From: Dipteronia dyeriana
Taxonomy: Eukaryota; Streptophyta; Magnoliopsida; Sapindales; Sapindaceae
Assembly: GCA_032871835.1 (NCBI GenBank)
Contig: CM065299.1
Span: 7,783,001 to 7,847,000, forward strand
Reading direction: 5' to 3'
Length of the DNA stretch: 64,000 nt
Shown here: in pieces, positions 11,222-22,659 of the stretch
Numbering within the stretch: position 1 is the first letter of the stretch
Layout: every line of letters starts with the position of its first letter
Made by a program: the position numbers and the translations under genes
The notes under the pieces: generated by a model
What the model was told of the DNA's origin: nothing
Database searches by the model: none
The model's input: only the letters and a program-made list of their open reading frames with translations

Positions 11222-11788
11222 ACGTGCAACCATAACCACACATTGGGTATGAGTGTGAATATTTATTAATATGGAGTTGTGGGTTCACTGTGAATAAGTG
11301 GTTGTGGTTGAAGGTCATGATATAATTAAGTTCTGACGGTCATAATATGAGAATTATTATATATATAAGTAAACAATAAATTAATCATGAAATAAGTTTG
11401 ATCTAACCTCAAATTAATCAGGGAATAATAATAAGTTTGGTGTCACCCATAAACAGAAAATAGTACCTATAAAAATAATAAATTAATCAACTCATTAATA
11501 TTTATATATAATCAAATAATCAAAGTACATAAAATATTGCCCATAATTTTTTTTATGGTTGACACATCACAGGTAACGGTAGCTATCTGTTAGATTTTAA
11601 CAGAGTAACTATCAGTGAATATTTTTTTTATATCAAAATGTTGATTTTGAAATAATGTATTGTCGAAATGTGTTTTTGGAACTCCACCCATTAATTAATG
11701 ATGTCTAATGCTATTTTTTTCTAGAATTTAATTCGATTTTTGTTAAGAGTACTACTTTATATATATTTTTCCTATTTTCTTCTCGATT
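10791..11788. other. AT-rich intergenic DNA
   Basis: No gene is seen. The main landmark is a long (CA)n/(TA)n microsatellite at 11158-11218. Short stretches such as TTTTAAAATGACCATTAAT near 10890 resemble pieces of the Mutator-like MITE at 17400, too short to call. Confidence 0.5.
11158..11218. repeat. Compound (CA)n(TA)n microsatellite
   Basis: About seven CA units pass directly into more than twenty TA units. Such tracts are unstable in length and often mark preferred insertion points in this window. Confidence 0.95.
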
Positions 11789-12680
11789 TAGAGCATCACT
11801 AGCAAAAGTTGTTTACATTTGATATGAGCCATATGGCATAAAAGTAGTTATTTTAATTTTAATCAAATAAATTTCTTAAACAGTTTTCTTATTTTATTTT
11901 ATTTTATATTTTATCTACAAAGTTTTTAATTTTATCTACATTGTTGAGTCACTAAAATAACTTTCCAAGGGATCCTCTAAATGCTATGCTGCATGGTACT
12001 TCAATTTTGGGAGAAAACTTGTATCATGTCCGGATACATCTTGAATACATCCAGATACGTTCTGGATACGTATGGATATGTCTGAATACATATCGGATAC
12101 ACCGGATACACTCTTTGGTGTATCCGTTGATTTTTTCTCAATTTTGACTGAGGATATTTTGAGAATACGGTAGGAATATGGCGGGGATACGGTAAGGATA
12201 CGGTGATGATACGTTTGGGGTAAAAATTTAATTATTTTAGTTTTAAATGGAGTCAAATTATGATTTTACAATGTTGAAGAGTCAATATATAATTATTTAA
12301 AATAAATCTCAGATTAAGTTTATACCTTTTAGGATTTTTTGTTTCTTATATCATAAATATATTTATTTAGAATATATTTTTAATGAATTATTGGATTATG
12401 TTTTTATAAATATAAAATATAAATATATATTATTTTAATTGACTTATCCTACCATATCCATATCCATGTTTTTAGAAATTTACCGTATCTACGTATCGTG
12501 CCGTATCCGTATCTCGTATCCATATCTGTATATGTGCAACATAGTCTATAAATATACCGTCATCTTGACAATATGTATAATTTTTTTGCCATATAAGTTT
12601 AACATTAATTGCATTAGAGTGGCATATTATTTGATATATAAATTTTTCACAATCAATTATAGTAGTAGAGATGTTCTAAT
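11789..12680. mobile_element. Possible non-autonomous DNA element with GGATAC subterminal arrays
   Basis: The left half (12010-12210) carries many GGATAC and GATACG hexamers. The right half (12440-12530) carries the same motif inverted, GTATCC and CGTATC. AGAGCATCACTAG at about 11791 and its near inverse TAGTAGAGATGTTCT at about 12662 could be the ends. Arrays of a short motif in opposite orientation near the two ends are typical of hAT transposase-binding sites. The element type and exact borders are inference; no target duplication was found. Confidence 0.4.
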
Positions 12681-13002
12681 CCTTTATATTTAAAAAAAAA
12701 TCGAGAAAAAAAATATTCATATACAAATAAATAATACATGATCCGCCCATATTTCTGCTCACATAAACTATACATATATACTCCCATAAACATCACACAT
12801 ATTGCACATTTATAGGATCATCACTTGAGTTAGGACTACTTGAGAGTTACGAGTTATGAGGGTTCTGCAATTTTTGCCTGAACTTGACATTGTTTTTGGT
12901 TTTAAAATAAATAAATAATAATCTATAAACCCTAGTTAAATCTCAGAGTCTCTCAGCTCACAATCAAAGAAATCAAAATCGTTAAGGGAAAGGCAGTAAA
13001 AT
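12681..13002 (+). promoter_or_regulatory. Upstream region and leader of PPR gene 2, with a telo-box
   Basis: 12681-12895 is unremarkable AT-rich DNA. AAACCCTA at 12927-12934 is the telo-box counterpart of the one before PPR gene 1. The leader 12935-13002 has diverged from that of gene 1 by small insertions, but the ATG context (AATATGAAACTTTTC) is kept. Confidence 0.55.
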
Positions 13003-15023
13003 ATGAAACTTTTCTCAACCAAATTCTTCCCTTTGTTGCAACAAAACCGTAGAAATTATTGCGTGTTGTTATCTTCACTCTTCACCAACAAAACCATAAC
13101 CCAATCCTCTCCAAGTAACTCGCTTTATGATCGGATTCAAACCATTCGAGACCCCAAAACATCAGTAATACCAGTACTGGATCAATGGGTCGGTGAAGGC
13201 AATATCGTAGATAAACGACAACTTCGTAATCTTTGTCGAGCCATGACGGAATTTAAACGCTTCCATCACGCTCTTGAGGTCCTATTATTCTCCCTCCCTC
13301 CATTTTGTTGTTTATCTTGAGCTTTTCTTCTTTGTCCTTTTTAATGTTTTAATATATTGTTGTGAATGGACTCGATTTTAGTTGATTGAGACTTACAAAT
13401 GCAATCAGCATCAGTTTTTTTATTTTTTTTATTTATATATATATATATGTACATACACAAGTATAATGAATTAATGATAAAATAGGTTCAATTTCGCCTT
13501 TTTGTGTTTAGCGTTTGCAAGGATTTGGACCCTTCGGTGAAATACTGTCATTTAGCTCTTGCATTGACTAATATTTACAAAGGGTCAGGTCCCACATCAA
13601 AATATGGAGGTGTAATTAGGCAGTCCACCATGACTGAATATTGAAACTGCACCATCTTGCTGTTTTGTGTATCTGGGTAGTTGCAATGTTGCCAATAGTC
13701 AATACATGAAGTAGATAAAGTTTTGCCTAGTAGTTATCCTACTATTTTTATTGCCGGTCCCTGACCTTTCTCTTCTTTATGTTGTTTTCTATACAGATAT
13801 GTCAATGGATGACTGATCTTCATTGCCTTGCATTATCTTGTAGAGATGTTATATTGAGGTTGGATCTGATCCATAGAGTTCATGGCATAGAGCATTCTGA
13901 AAAATACTTCAACAATGTTTCAAACGATTTAAAAACGTTTAATGTATATCGTGCTCTTCTAAGTCTCTATGTGCAAGAGTCATCTGTTGAGAGAGCAGAA
14001 GCCATTATGCAGAAGATGAGAGAGATGGGTTTGGCAACATCACCTTTTCCTTACAATATGTTGATCAACCTTTACATTGAAACTGGAGACTCTGATAAGA
14101 TTGATAAGCTGATGCAAGAAATGAACGAGAAAGCAATACCTCTGGAAAAGTACACAGCTAGGAACCGCATTGATGCTTATATTGCAGCCTCTGACCTTTC
14201 CGGAATGGAAAGGGTCTTGCATCAGGTGGAGAAGGATCACCACTTTGTTGGTGATTGGGACCTATATTCATTGGCAGTAAGTGGGTACGTAAAGTTTGGT
14301 CTGATTGAAAAGGCTTTTGTGATGCTAAAGAATATGGAAAGAATGATCCCCCTTCTCAAAAACAAACTGGTATTTGAATATCTTCTTACTCTTTCTGCAA
14401 GCACTGGTATGAAGAATGAGCTTTACCGAGTTTGGAATGAGTACAAGCCACCCAATGACCGAGTGAATGAATCACATGCATGTATGATAACATGTCTTGC
14501 CAAGCTGGATGATATTGAGGGGGCTGAGAAGATCTTTGAGGAATGGGAGTCCCAGTGCACTGTGTATGACTTTCGGGTAATTAATAGACTACTTGTTGCT
14601 TACTGCAAAAAGGGTCTGATTGAAAAGGCTGAGTCTACTCTAAACAAGGCTGTTGAAGGGAGAAAAACATATGCCAGTTCATGGAATGTGCTAGCTATAG
14701 GGTATGTGGAACAAAATCAAATGCTCAAGGCTGTTGAAATGTTGAAGAGGGCAATATCAGTTGGAGGAGGAAGGTGGTGGCCAACATCCGTCATATTGGA
14801 TCCCTGTCTGGATTTCTTGGAAGGGAAAGGGGATGTTGGTGGAATAGAGAATATTATTAAACTATTAAAGAAGCCTTTGACGAGGGATATATATCACAGA
14901 TGGTTAAGGACTTGTATCGCAGCTGGAGATTCAGTCTCTAAGGTTCTTGATCTGATGAAACTGGATGGATTTTCTGTTGATGAAGAAACAGACAAGATCG
15001 TTAAAACTGAGCGAAGTTTATAG
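13003..15023 (+). CDS. P-class PPR protein, probably mitochondrial; tandem copy 2
   Basis: Exons 13003-13278 and 13797-15023 join in phase 0 across a 518-base GT-AG intron to give 500 residues. The gene is a close paralogue of the one at 6958, with the same intron position after the HALE codons and the same end (EETDKI.KT..SL). Differences include loss of the QTQTQTQT run in the N-terminus, an extra His in WMTDLHCLALS, and substitutions scattered through the repeats. The presequence MKLFSTKFFPLLQQNRRNY supports organelle import. The PPR tract spans about residues 140-460. The frame is intact, so both copies may be active and may bind different RNAs; which organellar transcripts they bind cannot be told from sequence. 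No DYW or E domain. Confidence 0.9.
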
Positions 15024-16089
15024 CCTTCTGGAGCTCTTTGGACGAGTTAGATTTACATGTTTCAGGTTGAACTCGGGAACTCAAATGCCTTCACCACAGA
15101 CTTTCATGATATTTACTGTTGGCTATTGAGTCTGGAGATCTCATGTTTAAAAATGGGCTCAGAGTGCTCGGTTGATGCTTGTATGGTAACCAGTTAATAG
15201 AAATTGTCATCTCCATGTACAGTAGCTGGAATCCTGAAGTATTGCTTTAGAAAAGGCAGGAGCTGAACATTGATTACTGAGAGTTATTGAATCAATTAAA
15301 TGAAGCAGTTTCATTGTTTATTTTAGGTTTACTTCAACTGCTAGTTCTATGCATGCGGTTCATGATGATCCATCTCTATCAGCGTATTGGCTTGAACTTT
15401 GTTAAATCATTGGATGAATCAGGTTGTGCTTCTGAGAATCTTGTCTAGTTGTCTATATGTCTGTATCAAAGCAGTTTTAGAGCTGCACCATATACAGGAC
15501 CATGAAAAAGTCTATAACCCTTCATAGAAGTCTCTACTGTACATATAACCATTTCTTCTCACTCTCATTTGTCAGCTTGAAGTTTCTTCTTCATCAAAAT
15601 CATGGCGTCATTTTGGCAGTTCAAGGTTTTTTCACTTCCAGGGCTCAGTTTGGCTCTACCGCAACTGTAATTCTGTACCCGCCTCATCATACAACTGATA
15701 ACTCTTTTACTCCAGGATCTCAAGGGCATGCCTGCGATAAGGAACAGATATGAAGAGAAGTAGGAAAACAGAGCTCAATGTTTTCCTTTATAACATGGAA
15801 TCTTTCCTTTGGTAGATATATTGTTTTTAGTATTTGCAGACAATCAAAAGAATAAAAGAGTTCAAACACAGTTAGTTGAGAACTTAGATGATTTTTTTAT
15901 GTTTGAGAATCAAGGATGCAAGAAAATGTATTTTTCAAATACAATTTCGTATGCAAACATAGAAACTATGAAATTAAAAGCTAGTTTTAATTTTAGAAAT
16001 AGTAAAGTTTCTTTTAAGAAAAAATTATTATTTTTTTTAAAAAATTCATGTATCAGAAATGTATATAATTTTTAATTATTATTTTTGGT
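15024..16089 (+). other. 3' UTR and downstream part of PPR copy 2
   Basis: The first ~750 bases parallel the region after PPR gene 1. 15800-16075 has no counterpart there and is AT-rich; an 88-codon frame at 15809 shows no family signature and is probably spurious. No gene is supported. Confidence 0.55.
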
Positions 16090-16880
16090 CTTGAATCAGT
16101 TTTGATACGTATGAGGGAGCCTGGGAAGTGGTGTGAGGAAAGGATGAGAAGTTATTTTTATAGGGAGGAGGCAGATTTAACTCTCAGCTTCCCACTTATG
16201 AGGGATCCTGGGAAGTGGTGTGAGGAAAGGAGTGATTCGATGCTTTGGCACTATATAGGATAAGAAGGGTATGTTTTCAGCTAAGAGTGCATATAGAGTG
16301 ACTGTTGATGGATTGGGTGAGGGGCAAGCTTCTTGTTCAAGGGCGCCCTCTCCTTGTGGAAGAAGCTTTGGAGTATGAAAATCCCCAATACAATTAAGGT
16401 TTTTGTTGGAAGGCTTGTAGAGGGGTCCTTCCTACAAAGTAACTTTTGTTTGATAGAGGGATATAGCCAATGCTATGTGGGATTGTGCTAACGTTAGATC
16501 GCATTGGGAAAGCTGTGTTTTTTAATCAATGCTTCTTAATGCGAGAAAATGGAATTATTTGATAGATTTATTGTGGGCCTTGTGGCTGCTTGGTGTCTGT
16601 GATTTCATAGAAACTGGTTGTATGGGGGCTTTGTGGGTGATGTTGATAATTGCTGGGATACGGCTGGTGTTTTTCTTTCTAAATGCAGGGATGCGATGGT
16701 TGATGCTTCTTATATATAGGATTGTTTTAAATTATAAAGTATATGTGACAATGAAAAAAGCACCATGAATAGCATTTTATGAACAAAACCAAAGCTATGG
16801 GAATATGCACATGTGGAGGCTAAAAACATCAAAGCAAGTTTGAATAGCAACGCTCGAAAATAAGATGGATAGTTGGATAC
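16090..16880 (+). pseudogene. LINE fragment and 3' repeat (copy 3 of 3) after PPR gene 2
   Basis: GGGAGCCTGGGAAGTGG at about 16112 and the following EEADL.. coding remnant match 9980-10060 almost base for base. An internal partial repeat (GATCCTGGGAAGTGGTGTGA near 16204) is present only here. GTTTTAAATTATAAAG at about 16724 and TTTATGAACAAAACC at about 16778 tie it to the repeat at 2265. All frames are broken. Confidence 0.65.
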
Positions 16881-17390
16881 TGTGCATTTAGAGCTCCTTT
16901 GTTTGGACTTTTCGACTTTTGACACCAAAGGAACAACAATCAATGACCCAAAAGACGTAATCTTCCCAAATTGCAGTAAAAAACGGTGAAGATAATCCAT
17001 AAAGCCTTGAGAGAAACATGAGTTATGTGATTTCAGATTAAAACATTAAGCATTTGTCTTTACAGTCATCTAGTTTTTTCAGACCATTGCATCTGTTGAA
17101 GGAATTAAAGCTACTAAGAACAAAAATCTCTGAAGAGGTTAAATATACAATCAAACGAGCACTTACCACTATAAGAAATGAAATGTTTAAAAACAGCAAG
17201 TATTTCTTCTTCGCAATTCTAACCAAAACAAATACAAAAATTCAACACAAATCCAAAACCTTTTCCCACAAAAAAATCTACAGTATTTTATCATAGTTAC
17301 TTAAATTAACGCCTTCAAAACAGCACCACAAACAAATTCACAATGATAAAAAAACCCTGTTATTATAAATTTGGGGGTGTTTGTCTCGAT
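16881..17390. other. Intergenic DNA, no gene
   Basis: Short frames on both strands overlap each other (17038-17296) and have no recognisable product. GAGCTCCTTTGTTTGGAC near 16891 resembles ends of plant MITEs but has no partner that I could find. Confidence 0.45.
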
Positions 17391-17864
17391 CTTGTTATTG
17401 GGATAATTATCTCGGTGGTCACCAGGTTGTTTCCACACTATCAAAATGGTCATTCAATGAGGATTTCATTTCAAAATGACTATTTTTGATGAAAAGTGTG
17501 ACACAAATGGTCATTTCATTCAATTCCGTTAACTTACCGTTAAATTAGTGACATTTTGATAAATAAGGGGATGACATTAATTTATTTTAGATTTTTTTTA
17601 AAATCGATTTTTATTTTTATTTTTTAAAACGAATAATTATATTTAGTATGTGTATATACATATAGCATATCTCAAACACACACACATACATACATATATA
17701 TATTAGAAATTTTCAAGTTAGTGGATGTGGACCATTAGATTTACATATTTTGACTCAGAGTGTATGCACTTATCAAAACTTCTTCATAATCTGTGGTTCA
17801 CATGCAACGTACCGATATAAGTTTTATCAATACTCACTGAACCACTAATATATATATATATATA

Positions 17865-18440
17865 TATATTTCATTTCAACTTATCAGAAAATGTTAGTAT
17901 ATAACTATACTCTATATATCATCCATGATGTAAAACAATCATATCTATATTCTATATTCTATTAGAAAATAGAGTAAGCAATCATAAACAATAAAATTTC
18001 ATTCGATAGAGAAAATGAATACTTCATTTGATTTAATATAATTTAGTTTCACACACTTCAAATACTAGTCAAATTGTACAAGTATACCAAAATCCCCTAC
18101 ACAAGTATACCAAGGTTTCAAAACATTTTCAAGGATCTTATAAATATCATTTTATAAAGATGATATTGCATAAGTATACCAAAATCTCATACGCAAGTGA
18201 ATGGATTTTGGTATACTTGTACAATTTGACTAGTATTTGAAGTGTATGAAACTGAAATTATATAAAATCAAATGAAGAATTCATTTTCATTATTGAATGA
18301 AATTTTATTGTTTATGATTGATTACTCTATTTTCTAATAGAATATATAATATAGATATACATATAATGATTGTTTTACATCACGGATGATATATAAGCTA
18401 TAGTTATATACTAACATCTTCTTATAATTAAGTTGAAAAG

Positions 18441-18445
<5 letters not shown>
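17865..18445. mobile_element. Fold-back MITE inserted in a (TA)n tract
   Basis: The left arm (about 17870-18096) and right arm (about 18205-18441) are inverted copies. TTCAACTTATCAGAAAATG pairs with the region ending AATTAAGTTGAA, and CTTCAAATACTAGTCAAATT pairs with AATTTGACTAGTATTTGAAG. The loop is roughly 110 bases. (TA)n runs flank both sides, at 17850-17868 and 18441-18468, consistent with insertion into and duplication of TA. Transcripts would form a long hairpin and could feed small RNAs, which is inference. Confidence 0.75.
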
Positions 18446-18469
<24 letters not shown>

Positions 18470-18472
<3 letters not shown>

Positions 18473-19603
18473 AATTGTGAGATATGTCATCTTTTTTTTT
18501 TGTGTTGTAATGATGTCACTGTTTTAATAACTTAAATTTAAAAGACACCTATTATGGTGAGCTACCCAAATTGCCCTTAAATAATCTATTTTTTATCCTC
18601 AATGTTCTTCCATCTATACTTTGAAAACGATAACTTCACTCTCTCTCAAAACACTTATCTCTCTCCAGATTCTGCACAAGAAGATAATATATATTTGTGA
18701 TCTTCGTTTATATATTCTCATATATTTTTGTGTGGTTTAACAATGTATCAATTTGTTATGATTTGTTGTCCAGTCTTTATATGAACATGCATGAACATTT
18801 TATCTTTCAAAGGATAGAGAATTTTATTTTTGAAAATAAGGTTTAGATAAATCGAGTATATTTGTAGCAAAATCGAACATTTTTTTTAATATGATCGAAC
18901 ATATTTTTGAAAGAATTGAAATAATCGAGCATTTGTCAAAGGATCGAGAATTTTTTTCAAAGGATCGAGAATTTTTTTCAAAGGATCGAGAATATTTGTT
19001 AAAGAATAGAGATTTTTTTTCAAAGGATCGAGAATATTTGACAAATGATCGAGAATTTTTCAAAGTATTGAGAATATTTGTCAAGGGATCGAGAATATTT
19101 TTCAAAGGATCGAGAAGTTTTTTTTCAAAAGATCGATAAGTTTTTTCAAAGTATCGAGATTTTTTTTAGAAAATCGAGAATTTTTATAGTGAAATTGAGC
19201 AAATTTTAGAAAGAATCGAGGATTTTTTTGAAAGGATCAAGTTTATTTTTCAAAGGATCGAGAATATTTTTTTTGAAGTATTAACCAGAAAAAAATAGCT
19301 CTGGGGGCGCTACCCTTTGTCCAGTTCGACCACCGCGAGCTCAGCGGGGAGTTCGACCCCCCGAATGCTTCTGCGTAACGCCATTCTGTCGTCGTTCGAG
19401 TGATTGCATGAGTTTCAATGAGACTTTCTCTCTCTACTTCACAACTCTGTCACTGTAAAATGAATGAAAGAAATCTGACGTGGAACAACTATTGGAGGTA
19501 TTTTTATCCGTTCACCATAATATGTGTCTTTTAAACATAAGTTATTAAAGCAGTGACAGTGTTGAAATATCACATCTAAAAAATGCAATTTATTTTTTGA
19601 ACC
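18470..19603. mobile_element. Small non-autonomous relative of the KI-MULE
   Basis: The ends are inverted: TAATAACTTAAATTTAAAAG then ACACCTATTATGGTGAGC on the left (18522-18565) pair with CACCATAATATGTGTC then TTTTAAACATAAGTTATTA on the right. The same block, as the inverse of AGCTCACCATAATAGATGCC, is the right end of the 9.3-kb MULE at 57375. Between lie a GATCGAG/T-tract array (18830-19270) and a short unique segment, 19295-19400, with GC-rich DNA (CGACCACCGCGAGCTCAGC). The left boundary is in a (TA)n tract and I could not find a matching target duplication. Confidence 0.7.
18830..19270 (+). repeat. GATCGAGAATTTTTT tandem array in the small MULE
   Basis: AAAGGATCGAGAATTTTTTT-type units recur with roughly 20-21-base spacing, some degenerate. 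The core GATCGAG plus a T-tract is the same as in the arrays at 48576-49612 and 56430-56960, and is in the same strand orientation. Frames through it are repetitive and not genes. Confidence 0.85.
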
Positions 19604-19894
19604 CTATGAGACATGCTACATGTATATAGATATACTAAATATAATTATTTGTTTTAAAAAATAAAAGTAAAAATTGATTTCTAAAAAAAAAAACTAAAAT
19701 AAATTAATGTCATTTTCTTATTTACTACTAAAATGTCAATAATTTAATGGTAAGTTAATGTAATTGAATGGAATGGTCATTAGTGTCACACTTTTCACCA
19801 AAAATGGCCATTTTGAAATGAAATTTCCATCAAATGGTCATTTTAATAGTGTGAACAACTTAGTCACCACTGGGGTAATTATCCCCTTATTATT

Positions 19895-20598
19895 TTACAA
19901 ATCCAAAACGAATTGCACTTTTCTTTTTCTTCTTTTGCTTTCCTCTTCTGAGTTTTGTGTCTGTTTTGTCTATTATTTCAATTCAATTGAAATTCTCATT
20001 TTCTACATATAAGAATCCTAGAAACACAATGAAAAGCTATCAATCCCAAAATTCAAAACCAGACCGGCCTAGGTCATCTCCAACCAAAATAGTGAAAATT
20101 GTGTAACTTTTACATTAAAATAGTGTATCTTTCACACTATTTCACTATTCCGTCTCCAACCCACTGCACTAAATTGTATACTAAAAAGAATATTCCATTT
20201 CTTTCCCTTTTTTAATATTTCTCCACAATTAACATTTTATCCCTTAATTAACATCATATTGTAATACGACAAGAAATTATGAAATTTATACATTAAAAAA
20301 AATTAATTTAATTAGGTAAAATATTTCATTTATTATTAAAATAACTTAAACACTGCATTTCATTAAATAAAAAAGAACAAACATAAAAATAAAAGTACAT
20401 ATTGATCATCATCTAATTATCAGAATTTGTATATTCATCCCACAAATGATCTATTAATGATTTCAGAGTACAATGTGATCCTTTTTATTTCTGATTTTCT
20501 ATGTCGAGCTAGAAATTCTTGAAATTCTTGAAATTTGATATTTTCATCTACCACCATCTCAAAGTCTGGAGTTGGTGCTTCCATATGATCCTTAATCG
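19895..20598. other. Intergenic DNA, no gene
   Basis: AT-rich. GGTCATCTCCAACCAAAATAG at about 20073 resembles the terminus of common plant MITEs (CATCTCCAACC type). A possible distant partner is the GTCATCAATATATTGCATGACAC region near 21590, but the pairing is weak. Confidence 0.4.
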
Positions 20599-20610
20599 CT
20601 GCATCAATAT

Positions 20611-21035
20611 AATGTTGTAAGTTTCAGGCCGGGCCTAGCACGCCATGCCCATTGGGGGTGCCGTGCCAGGTCCGACCTGTTTTGGAAAACAGGGGCCCGG
20701 CACGGCACGTGGGCACGACCATGGCAGGCCATGCTGACTGGACGGGCCGTCCCGTGCTGGCCCGTTTGGCCGGCTAGGTGGGCCAAACGGGCCGGCCCAC
20801 TTTATTATTATTATTTTTTAAATATAAAATTTATTAATAATATAATTTTTTTTATATATATAACTGGGCCCGCCGTGCCGAAGGTTGGGCCTGGCACGCC
20901 GGCCAGGCGTGCCGAGCCGGGTCGGCACGACGTGCCTCGGTTGGAGGCCTGGCACGGTACGCCCCGAGGCGGGCCATGCTAGGCACAGGCCTGCCTTCCT
21001 TGGCAGGCCGAGCGGGCCGACCCATATTTACACCA
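20611..21035. mobile_element. Short GC-rich DNA element with a flanking direct repeat
   Basis: The ends TGTTGTAAGTTTCAGGCC (from 20613) and the inverse of GGGTCGG...TTACACCA (TGGTGTAAATATGGGTC, ending 21035) share TG.TGTAA. Both halves are rich in GGCC, GCACGGC and GGGCCGG, with an AT-rich core at 20800-20865. The flanks CTGCATCAATAT (20599-20610) and CTACATCAATAT (21036-21047) match at 11 of 12. GC content is far above the surroundings. The overlapping frames on both strands are products of composition, not genes. The superfamily is unclear. Confidence 0.55.
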
Positions 21036-21047
21036 CTACATCAATAT

Positions 21048-22640
21048 CATAGTCATCCTCGATTATCATGTTGTGAAACCCAATCTTCACTTTCCCCAAA
21101 ACCCGATCCAAACCTATTCTCAAAACATGATCTTCACTTTTTCTAAATCGTTGTTGTAATTTATATTGTATTTTTCCTTAATTTTAGTGTCTTCGAATTA
21201 GTGGTAATTTATTTTATCACTATGAAATTTGTATTTTGTTTTTAATATTTTTATTAATTAATGTAATTTGCTTTAATTTCTCCTGTATTGAATTAATTAA
21301 GTGATTTATTTTAAAAAAATGTATTAATTTTTTTAATTATACACTTCATTTTAGTTTATTATAAATGTTAATATCAATAATAATTAAATAAAAATAAAAT
21401 CATTAAATAATAAAAAAGACCAAATTGAAATAAATTTAATTGATTAAGAGTAGAACTGTGATTAAACAAAACCTTTAAATAAATGATATAATCAGAATGG
21501 ATTTCAATAAATATGGTCAAATTGTGATTTTATAAAAGTATAGGGATGAAAAAAAGAAAGTTGTTGCAGCATTTTTGTGATAATGAACAGTGTCATCAAT
21601 ATATTGCATGACACTATTCATCAGAACAAAAATGCTGTAGGGGATGGCGATGGATTGGAGGGGAGATTTGGCTAGAAAGGGGTGATGCAGTAGGGGATGG
21701 CGTGGGGTTGGATTTGCTCGTATTCAATGCCACAAACCAAAACCCTAATTAAAGTTCTCACATGAAATCCTTTTACTTATTCATCTTCAAATACACAAAA
21801 CCCAGTGCGAGTCTTTAAAAAAAAATGCTAGAAAGAGAGATTGAGACCGTGAGGAGGTTGACAAAGTCGTGAGCTGGATTGACAGGTTGATGAAAACCTT
21901 CACGATAAGTGAAAAGTGTTGAGAACAGATGAAGAAAAACGTGAGTGAAATATATTAAAGGATATAGTTGGTAATTTTAATTTGTTATTCATTATTAGAG
22001 GGTAAAATTGGCAATATAAAACATTCATTAATCCCAATTGACTTCATGTGTTTTTAGATAAGAGCTTTTAAGAGAAGTCGGGTGGGCTTGACTTCTATTA
22101 GAAGTTTTTTTAAACCTTAAAATTCTTCTTTTGGAAAACCCAAACACTTCTAAAACAACTTTTGTGTCTCAAAAGCCAAAGCCGACTTCCAAAAGTCATG
22201 CCAAACAAGGCCAAATCATCATTGATATACAATTTACTATTATTTGGTAATAAGATTGAGGCTCTTTCGGATCCTTCAATTGGATTTGCTAGATCTGATT
22301 TGGTATTAACCATCAGCAAAATAAATTTTTGATCTTGCACTATCGATAATACATACATATTCATCTTGTGTTTCAATGATAAACAATTCATTGTTCAAAT
22401 TACACATTTAATAAAGACATGTATTTTTCATTTTGGGAATGTTATAGGCATTATGTATAATGTCATTTTATATCTAATCTGAAATGATAATTTTTCCAAT
22501 CGATTTATTTTGTAAACCTTTTCATTTGTCATTTATAAACAACAACTTCTAGGGTATGTTTTGATATCTCATTGAAAAAATATATTCAAATTTACTTTCT
22601 TTATTTGTAAAGCTCGCTTCTCTCTTGAAATTGGATCGAC
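21048..22640. other. AT-rich intergenic DNA, no gene
   Basis: No supported gene. AACCCTAATTAAAG near 21742 and 21840-21940 (GAGAGATTGAGACC...) look mildly gene-like but have no long frame. CCAAAAGTCATGCCAAACAAGG at 22190 resembles the end of a MITE. The 93-codon minus frame at 22110-22391 shows no family signature. Confidence 0.45.
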
Positions 22641-22659
22641 TTTTTAGGTGATGGAATCA

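Larger units (their letters stand above)
17400..19885. mobile_element. Mutator-like MITE with long terminal inverted repeats, host of two further insertions
   Basis: GGGATAATTATCTCGGTGG at 17400 is inverted at the right end (CCACTGGGGTAATTATCCC, ending 19885). The arms pair over nearly 300 bases, for example ATCAAAATGGTCATT near 17443 with its inverse near 19840, and continue to about 17690 and 19606. The flanks CTTGTTATT (17391-17399) and CTTATTATT (19886-19894) match at 8 of 9, a Mutator-length target duplication. There is no coding capacity of its own. The middle is filled by a fold-back MITE and a MULE derivative. Confidence 0.75.

Noticed and set aside
20604..20982. Ala/Arg/Pro-rich frames on both strands
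   Set aside because: They result from the GC-rich repeat composition of the element; no start context, no family signature, and both strands are open at once.
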